A stretch of 16,488 nt of DNA from FLUQ01 sp031548325. Lineage in GTDB: Bacteria; Desulfobacterota; Desulfovibrionia; Desulfovibrionales; Desulfovibrionaceae. Below the pieces are notes generated by a model. That model was given only the letters and a program-made list of their open reading frames with translations. It made no database searches and had not been told where the DNA came from. Each line of letters begins with the position of its first letter. Positions within the stretch are counted from its first letter, which is position 1. The DNA lies in contig JAVBRE010000106.1 of the NCBI GenBank assembly GCA_031548325.1, positions 1 to 16,488 on the forward strand, in the 5' to 3' direction. The position numbers and the translations under genes are program-made. Shown here one piece after another: positions 13,603 to 16,488 of this stretch.

Positions 13603-15139
13603 CCGTCCCTTCGCCGTCGGATTTTGCCGACGAATCCTCAAGGTCAGCCAGAAGACTGTCTCTTTCCTCGTCGCTGAGAATTTCGGTTTTGGGGCGCGCC
13701 ATGTCGAAAAGGACGGGGTCCATGGAATACCGCGCATGCTTTCTGCCCAACAGCAGATATTCCCGCTCCTGCGGGCTGATGTCGCGGTATTTCTCCTGGG
13801 TCATGGCAAACAGCGTGATGCCCAGCATGACCCAGCCGAAGACCAGGACCCATTCTTCAAAGCTCAGGGACACCGGCCCGAAGGGCAGATACAGATAGAG
13901 AAAAAAGCCGGCGGCGGTCAATGCCAGAACGCCCGCCAGGGGACCCCCCTTGACCCTGTAAGGCCGTTTGAGGTTCGGCTCGTATTTGCGCAAGGCCAGA
14001 AAAGACGCGGCAGTCATGGCGTAGGCCGTCACCATTCCGAAAGAACTGGCGTCCACGAACCAGCTCAGGGCGGATCTGCCCAGCAGCGGCGAAGTGCAGG
14101 CGATGCCCCCCACAAGGACGATGGCCGCCACGGGTGTTTCGCGTGTCGAGTGCACCTTGCCGAACAGCGCCGGAAGCATCCTGGCTCTGCCCATGCTGAA
14201 AAGCAGCCTGGTGGCGCCCATGAAAAACCCGTTCCAACTGGTCAGGGTGCCGCACAGGCCCGCCACTATCATCAGCCGGCCTGCAAGGGGGCTGCCCGTG
14301 CAATAAACCAGCGAATCCGCCACGGAAACGGCTCCCGCCGTCCTGACTTCAGCCGGGGCGGCCAGCGAGATGCCTATGATAATGAGTATGTACCAGACCG
14401 CCGTGATGCAGATGGACAAAATCAGCATGCCCGGAATCTTGCACAGGGGAATGTCCACTTCCTCCGCCATTTGCGGCAGGATATCGAAGCCGACGAACAT
14501 GGCAGGAACTATGGCGACGACGGCCAACAGACCGCCGGCGCCGGTGAAGAGCGGTCCCACGTTGGCCGGCGAACCGTTCGCCGCGCTGCCCGCCACGAAG
14601 CACAGGCCCCCGAGGCCCAGCGCCAAAACAGCCGCACTCTGCAGCACGGCAGAGGCTTTTACCCCGAGATAGTTGACGAATGCCAATATGAACCCGCCCA
14701 GCGCTCCGGTCAGAGCCCAGGAAAGATACACGTCGAAACCCGCGACGGTCCAGAGGTAGCCGAAGCGCGGAATGGGAACCAGGCTGTCGATGGCCGTGGC
14801 CACGGCCAGCCCTTCCCAGGCCACAACACCCACATAGGCGAAGACGGTCATCCAGCCGGTGACCCAGGCCGCGTAATAACCGAGGCCCCGGTAAGAAAAA
14901 ATCATTTCGCCCCCGGCCAGAGGCAGGGCCGGAATAAGCTCCGCATAGGTCAAGCTCACGCAAACGCACAAAATGCCGCCCAGAGCGAAGGCGGCCACAG
15001 CCCCGGCGACGCCCGCTTTTTCCACCCAGCCGCCGGCCAGCACGATCCATACCCCGCCGATCATGGTACCTGCGGTGAAAGCCAGGATATCCCTGCGGCC
15101 CAGGGCTCGTTTCAAGTTTTGGCGTTTGGCGCTGAGCAT
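13589..15139 (-). CDS. APC-superfamily amino-acid permease
   Basis: Encodes 516 aa from the ATG at 15139, which has AGAGG seven bases upstream; a TTG six bases earlier is too close to that site. About 12 membrane segments. The first carries GTMIGGVWIVLAGGW and the next region reads LTYAELIPALPLAGGEMIFSYRGLG, both typical of the APC superfamily (unwound helix 1 and the TM2-3 motif). Later segments include VVAIVPAMFVGFDILPQMAEEV and GTLTSWNGFFMGATRLLFSMGRARMLP, also standard for the family. The C-terminal ~75 residues are soluble and acidic, ending DLEDSSAKSDGEGTEKKS. It imports an amino acid or amine by ion coupling, but the substrate is not predictable. It has its own leader of about 280 bp and ends facing the methyltransferase. 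Confidence 0.92.
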   Translation of the reverse strand: MLSAKRQNLKRALGRRDILAFTAGTMIGGVWIVLAGGWVEKAGVAGAVAAFALGGILCVCVSLTYAELIPALPLAGGEMIFSYRGLGYYAAWVTGWMTVFAYVGVVAWEGLAVATAIDSLVPIPRFGYLWTVAGFDVYLSWALTGALGGFILAFVNYLGVKASAVLQSAAVLALGLGGLCFVAGSAANGSPANVGPLFTGAGGLLAVVAIVPAMFVGFDILPQMAEEVDIPLCKIPGMLILSICITAVWYILIIIGISLAAPAEVRTAGAVSVADSLVYCTGSPLAGRLMIVAGLCGTLTSWNGFFMGATRLLFSMGRARMLPALFGKVHSTRETPVAAIVLVGGIACTSPLLGRSALSWFVDASSFGMVTAYAMTAASFLALRKYEPNLKRPYRVKGGPLAGVLALTAAGFFLYLYLPFGPVSLSFEEWVLVFGWVMLGITLFAMTQEKYRDISPQEREYLLLGRKHARYSMDPVLFDMARPKTEILSDEERDSLLADLEDSSAKSDGEGTEKKS

Positions 15140-15166
15140 ACGCAAGCCTCTATTACGGTATACGCT

Positions 15167-15216
15167 CCTGTTTTATTGTTTCGTATAAATCATGCTCCGT
15201 TCGACAATAAAACAGG
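15167..15216 (-). promoter_or_regulatory. Perfect 13-bp inverted repeat in the permease leader
   Basis: CCTGTTTTATTGT (15167-15179) and ACAATAAAACAGG (15204-15216) are exact inverted repeats around 24 bases, ending 28 bases before the permease ATG. The arms are AT-rich, unlike the surrounding genes. It could be an operator for a dimeric repressor or an RNA stem in the leader. Confidence 0.6.
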
Positions 15217-15250
15217 TTTTTCTGCCACTCACAGCAAGGGCACTTTCTAT

Positions 15251-15281
15251 ATCATATGCCACAGGCATTAGTAATTGTCCA
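15251..15281 (-). promoter_or_regulatory. Tentative sigma-70-type promoter for the permease
   Basis: Minus-strand TGGACA (15276-15281) and TATGAT (15251-15256) are each one mismatch from the -35/-10 consensus, but the spacer is 19 bp, longer than the usual 17. If used, the leader is ~105 nt and includes the 13-bp inverted repeat. This is a weak call. Confidence 0.25.
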
Positions 15282-15307
15282 TTTGTTATTACGCGGACCA
15301 TAATGCC
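15264..15307. repeat. Inverted repeat in the AT-rich permease upstream region
   Basis: GGCATTA (15264-15270) and TAATGCC (15301-15307), with GTCC (15277-15280) and GGAC (15295-15298) nested inside. It overlaps the tentative -35 element, so an operator role is possible. The rest of 15308-15420 is AT-rich and shows no gene. Confidence 0.4.
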
Positions 15308-15420
15308 TTACCATCTATTCATTGTATTACAGAAAAAGAAAAACTCTTAAGTATACGACAATTGATCATCGTTGTCACATTTTTTTCGCACCAGGCGCAA
15401 TCGGCAACGCGCAACGCGGT

Positions 15421-15450
15421 AAAAAACGGCACAGGCCTCTCGGCCTGCGC
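15421..15450 (-). terminator. Intrinsic terminator of the NifA-like regulator gene
   Basis: On the minus strand an 8-bp stem with one G-U pair (core CAGGCC/GGCCTG, 15432-15447) is closed by a GAGA tetraloop and followed by GCCG and six T (15421-15426). It lies ~130 bases after the regulator stop and separates that gene from the permease. Bases 15451-15577 hold no recognisable feature. Confidence 0.72.
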
Positions 15451-15577
15451 GCATTCGAGAGAAGGCGGATACTCTGCTCTGGTCTGCAAGGCGGCGCAAT
15501 TGGACGCGCGGAGTACGCCCGCGGGGCGGGGCGCGGGAAACGTCGAACCCTCGAAACCGCGTCGCGGATTTTTGCGT

Positions 15578-16488
15578 TTACCGAAAATCGCGATAGCCGA
15601 GCCCGTACTTTTTCATGCGCAGGCCCATGATGCGCTCGGTCACGCCCAGGCGTCGCGCGGCTTTGCCGGCAACGCCCCCGGCTTCACGCAGGGCTTCAAC
15701 GATGAGGCGGCGTTCCAGCTCTTCCAGGGCCGCGTCCAGGCCCCCGTCGGCCTGCGGGCCGAAATCCGCGCCGCTTTCGCTCCGTTGCAAGGCAGGCGGC
15801 AAATGGGCGCCGCCGATCACGCCGTCCGGACCGCAAAGCAGAACGGCCCGTTCCATGACGTTTTCCAACTCGCGCACGTTGCCCGGCCAACTGTACGCGG
15901 TAAGCAGCGCCGTGGCTTCCGGCGCGATGCGCGAAATGCGGCGGCTGTTCTCGTCCCCGTATTTTTCAGCAAAATGGGTGACCAGCGGCATGATGTCGGC
16001 CCGCCTCTCGCGCAGGGGCGGCAGAATGATGGGGAACACGCTCAACCGGTAGTAAAGATCCTGACGGAACAGGCCATGGCTGGTCATGGCTTCCAGGTCC
16101 CGGTTGGTGGCGGCGATAAGCCGCACATCCACGCGCCGCGTTTTTGCGGCGCCCACCCGCTCGAATTCCTTTTCCTGCAAGACGCGCAGCAGTTTGGCCT
16201 GAGTCAGCGGGGTCAGATCTCCCACTTCGTCCAGAAAAAGGGTTCCGCCGTCGGCCAGTTCGAAACGCCCTTTCCGCTCGCCCGTGGCGCCGGTGAAAGC
16301 CCCCCGTTCGTGGCCGAACAGCTCGCTTTCCACCAGCCCTTCGGGCAGGGCCGCGCAGTTCAGACGGATGAAAGGCTTGCCCGAACGCGGGCTGTGAGCG
16401 TGAATGGCGGCGGCCACCAGTTCTTTGCCCGTGCCGCTTTCGCCCCGCAAAAGCACCGTGGCGTTGGAGTCGGCCACCTGGACCATCT
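15578..16488 (-). CDS. Sigma-54-dependent activator, NifA-like, C-terminal part
   Basis: The 5' end lies beyond the right edge; 302 residues are visible. They hold the AAA+ core and DNA-binding domain: Walker A GESGTGKE (15-22 of the fragment), intact GAFTGA (62-67) within ELFGHERGAFTGA, Walker B GGTLFLDEVGD (80-90), FRQDLYYRLSV (140-150) and YSWPGNVRELENVMERAV (198-215). A short Gly/Ala-rich linker leads to the C-terminal HTH (~262-296: LIVEALREAGGVAGKAARRLGVTERIMGLRMKKYG). The RKGRFELADGGTLFLDE stretch is close to NifA, but the sensory N-terminus that would decide the signal is absent. It hydrolyses ATP to open sigma-54 promoters. No link to the T3SS is visible. The downstream permease has a separate leader, though it could still be a target. 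Confidence 0.92.
   Translation of the reverse strand, partial: MVQVADSNATVLLRGESGTGKELVAAAIHAHSPRSGKPFIRLNCAALPEGLVESELFGHERGAFTGATGERKGRFELADGGTLFLDEVGDLTPLTQAKLLRVLQEKEFERVGAAKTRRVDVRLIAATNRDLEAMTSHGLFRQDLYYRLSVFPIILPPLRERRADIMPLVTHFAEKYGDENSRRISRIAPEATALLTAYSWPGNVRELENVMERAVLLCGPDGVIGGAHLPPALQRSESGADFGPQADGGLDAALEELERRLIVEALREAGGVAGKAARRLGVTERIMGLRMKKYGLGYRDFR

Noticed and set aside
13562..15271. 569-codon + strand open frame opposite the permease
   Set aside because: Antisense to a clear 12-segment APC permease; its sequence is Gln/Gly/His-rich with no domain.

Overview
The window is GC-rich and gene-dense. It holds part of a Ysc-type type III secretion (T3SS) gene cluster on the + strand (1-11255), then an unlinked-looking group of regulators, a methyltransferase and a permease (11363-16488). 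The GC content, the Ysc-like SctX/SctY pair, the two sigma-54 activators and the style of the cargo proteins fit a Desulfovibrionaceae-type delta-proteobacterium (Desulfovibrio or Bilophila relatives). This is inference from family recall; no rRNA or species marker is present.

T3SS region. The order is sctU (3' end), sctW (YopN-TyeA fused gatekeeper), a SycN-like gatekeeper chaperone, a 663-aa candidate secreted protein, two CesT-like chaperones, a hairpin-rich spacer, sctX, sctY and sctV (export gate). A 445-bp spacer built of palindromic repeats follows, then a third CesT-like chaperone and an 825-aa candidate secreted protein. Apart from the cargo block, this is the Yersinia order yopN-tyeA-sycN-yscX-yscY-yscV. 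A cargo module (one large protein plus two chaperones, about 2.9 kb) therefore sits between sycN and sctX, and a second chaperone/cargo pair follows sctV. The two large proteins share a faint C-terminal module and match no effector I know. They are the best candidates for something undescribed here.

Repeats. Homologous hairpin elements lie in opposite orientation on either side of sctX-sctY-sctV (4855-4918 and 8013-8106). A compact palindromic element with 25-bp imperfect inverted ends (7855-7980) starts at the base after the sctV stop codon. A possible N-terminal remnant of a cargo gene lies at 8161-8280.

Right-hand region. A sigma-54-type AAA+ regulator (minus strand) faces the second cargo gene across a bidirectional terminator. 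Its GAFTGA loop reads GVASGV, so normal contact with sigma-54 is doubtful. It is divergent from a SAM-dependent methyltransferase (+), which converges on an APC-family amino-acid permease (minus). The permease leader carries a perfect 13-bp inverted repeat. A NifA-like sigma-54 activator with an intact GAFTGA runs off the right edge (minus) and has its own intrinsic terminator.
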